Shown here in pieces: positions 62,806 to 64,000 of a stretch of 64,000 nt of DNA. The stretch covers positions 558,001-622,000 of the forward strand of contig CBDCSM010000011.1 in assembly GCA_965221575.1 (NCBI GenBank), read 5' to 3'. A program made the position numbers and the translations under genes. This DNA is from JAPPHA01 sp965221575 (GTDB lineage Bacteria > Pseudomonadota > Alphaproteobacteria > Rhodobacterales > Rhodobacteraceae). Positions within the stretch are counted from its first letter, which is position 1, and the number at the start of each line of letters is the position of its first letter. The notes below the pieces were generated by a model. That model searched no databases, was not told where the DNA came from, and saw only the letters and a list, made by a program, of their open reading frames with translations.

Positions 62806-64000
62806 AGGAGCCATTCAATCGGGAGCAGCCCCACGACCGCGAAGGAAACCTGCTGGAACCACGACGCGCCGGGTTCCTGCTGGTAGGTTATCGTATCGCC
62901 ATCGACCTGTTCATCGAGCCAAACAATGTTGCTGTTCGGCGTCAACCGCGGCTGGTAGCTTACGGTGATGATCGTGTTCTCGAAATAGCGGCTCATGCGT
63001 GCGGCCATGTCAGGGCTGTCGATCAGGAAGCCCATTTCCGTGTTGAGCAGGGCTGATCTGGGATCGAAGTTGAATGAACCGATAAACACGCGATCATCAT
63101 CGACGGAGAACGTCTTGGCGTGCAGGGAAGCCCCGGAGAGACCGAACGGGAGGACCTGAAAGGTCTCGCTTTCTGTCGGTGTTCCCCGGAGTTTCAGTTC
63201 ATAGAGGTCGATGCCGCCTTCCAGAAGCTCGCGCCGGTAACGGCTGTAGCCCGCATGGACGAGGAAAACGTCAGTCGTATCGAGCGCGTTGGTCAGGATC
63301 TTCACCTCGACGCCGCGCGCTTCAAGGCTGTTGAAATAATCCGTGCCCGCTTCTCCGGGGACAAAATAGGCCGAGACCAGAAGCAGGCGGGTGTCCACGT
63401 CGCCGAGGACCGCGCCGAGCTGGTTGATCATCAGATCGTCATCAACGGCGATGCCTTCCCCCTTCAACGGGCTGTCGGCCACAACCTGTACCGTTGTCCA
63501 TTCGAAGTTCCCGAACGCGCCTTCCGTCACCAGCCCGGTTTCGGTCGCGAGAGCCGCTATTTCCTGCGCGTCTTCCCGTGCCAGGATTTCGGCAACCCGC
63601 GCGTCGAAGGCTGCGCGGTCCACATCGGCTGTGAAGATCGCTTCGGCTTCAAAGACGGAGCCGCTGTTCCAGTAGTCATCGAAGATTTGCCGCGTTTCCT
63701 CAACCGCCGTGCCAATCGTCAGCACATCGAGGTCGAAATAGAAGTTTTCGACACCGACCTGGAAATATTCATCGCCGATGTTCCGCCCGCCAATGATCGC
63801 GGCTGCGCCATCGGCAATCAGCGCCTTGTTGTGCATCCGCCGATTGATGCGGAAGAAATCAAAGCTGTAGCCCAGAAGTTTCGGCGTCCTGATCGTTGAC
63901 GGATTGTAGATACGGACTTCGAAATTCCCGTGGTCGTTCAAGGTCGCGAGGATGCCGTCCATGCCGGGAATGCCATTGTCATCGAGGAGAAGCCGGACGT
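62802..64000 (-). CDS. Phospholipase D-like protein (two HKD motifs), 5' truncated by window edge
   Basis: The minus frame is open to base 64000 and the visible start reads RLLLDDNGIPGMDGILATLN, so the N-terminal part lies beyond the window; ATG 63962 is internal. Two HKD motifs are present: RMHNKALIADGAAAIIGGRN and SLHAKTFSVDDDRVFIGSFN, each with the trailing GG/GS...N. About 400 residues are visible, ending WFQQVSFAVVGLLPIEWLL, a hydrophobic C-terminus. Such proteins hydrolyse or transfer phosphodiesters (for example cardiolipin-synthase-like). It overlaps the EEP gene by 4 bp. Confidence 0.92.
   Translation of the reverse strand, partial: VRLLLDDNGIPGMDGILATLNDHGNFEVRIYNPSTIRTPKLLGYSFDFFRINRRMHNKALIADGAAAIIGGRNIGDEYFQVGVENFYFDLDVLTIGTAVEETRQIFDDYWNSGSVFEAEAIFTADVDRAAFDARVAEILAREDAQEIAALATETGLVTEGAFGNFEWTTVQVVADSPLKGEGIAVDDDLMINQLGAVLGDVDTRLLLVSAYFVPGEAGTDYFNSLEARGVEVKILTNALDTTDVFLVHAGYSRYRRELLEGGIDLYELKLRGTPTESETFQVLPFGLSGASLHAKTFSVDDDRVFIGSFNFDPRSALLNTEMGFLIDSPDMAARMSRYFENTIITVSYQPRLTPNSNIVWLDEQVDGDTITYQQEPGASWFQQVSFAVVGLLPIEWLL

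Overview
The window looks like part of an alphaproteobacterial chromosome. The block leuA-mreB-mreC-mreD-mrdA-rodA-ghrA (51.8-60.3 kb) resembles the order I associate with Rhodobacterales, and the short GluRS, TRAP transporter and DddP-like gene fit a marine relative. This placement is inference from gene content only. Many insertion-sequence remnants and genes broken by frameshifts or stops suggest ongoing gene loss, as in host-associated or recently bottlenecked lineages.

Layout. 0-3 kb: end of a TRAP transporter (DctQ, DctM) and a phytanoyl-CoA-dioxygenase-like enzyme. 3.5-7.3 kb: a graveyard with a decayed tyrosine recombinase, a truncated IS630 transposase, a broken TOPRIM (primase-like) gene and a group II intron with an intact reverse-transcriptase ORF. 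7.7-34 kb: an acyl-CoA catabolic island. It has two acyl-CoA ligases, an acyl-CoA dehydrogenase, a MaoC hydratase, two crotonases, a 3-hydroxyacyl-CoA dehydrogenase, a thiolase, several SDRs, an APH-type kinase and a PanB-like protein. Decayed neighbours lie between them: SDRs, a sugar-phosphate isomerase, an FAD monooxygenase, a histidine phosphatase and a second thiolase. IS110, IS4, ISNCY-like and IS5 elements interrupt it. The kinase plus acyl-CoA dehydrogenase plus ligase plus SDR recalls the Lva/ACAD11 route, in which a hydroxyacyl-CoA is phosphorylated before removal of the hydroxyl group.

34.7-44 kb: a chimeric DruA(DUF4338)-Rpn gene, gltX, and then the clearest mobile unit of the window. 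This is a RIT (recombinase-in-trio) element of about 4.9 kb with three overlapping tyrosine recombinases, a fourth zinc-ribbon/HTH ORF and 32-bp terminal inverted repeats (31/32 identical). It sits inside an Rpn-family nuclease gene. Removing the element and one copy of the 6-bp repeat GATACG restores an open 351-codon frame.

44.3-51.2 kb: a NAD synthetase gene with one frameshift, a secreted MORN-repeat protein with a recent 138-bp internal duplication, and a compact unit of a 2-oxoglutarate/Fe(II) oxygenase overlapping a DddP-like M24 enzyme, divergent from a LysR regulator. 51.8-60.3 kb: leucine synthesis (leuA), the rod-shape/elongasome operon and a 2-hydroxyacid dehydrogenase. 60.7-64 kb: a uracil-DNA-glycosylase-family protein, and an EEP hydrolase overlapping a phospholipase-D-like protein that runs off the window.
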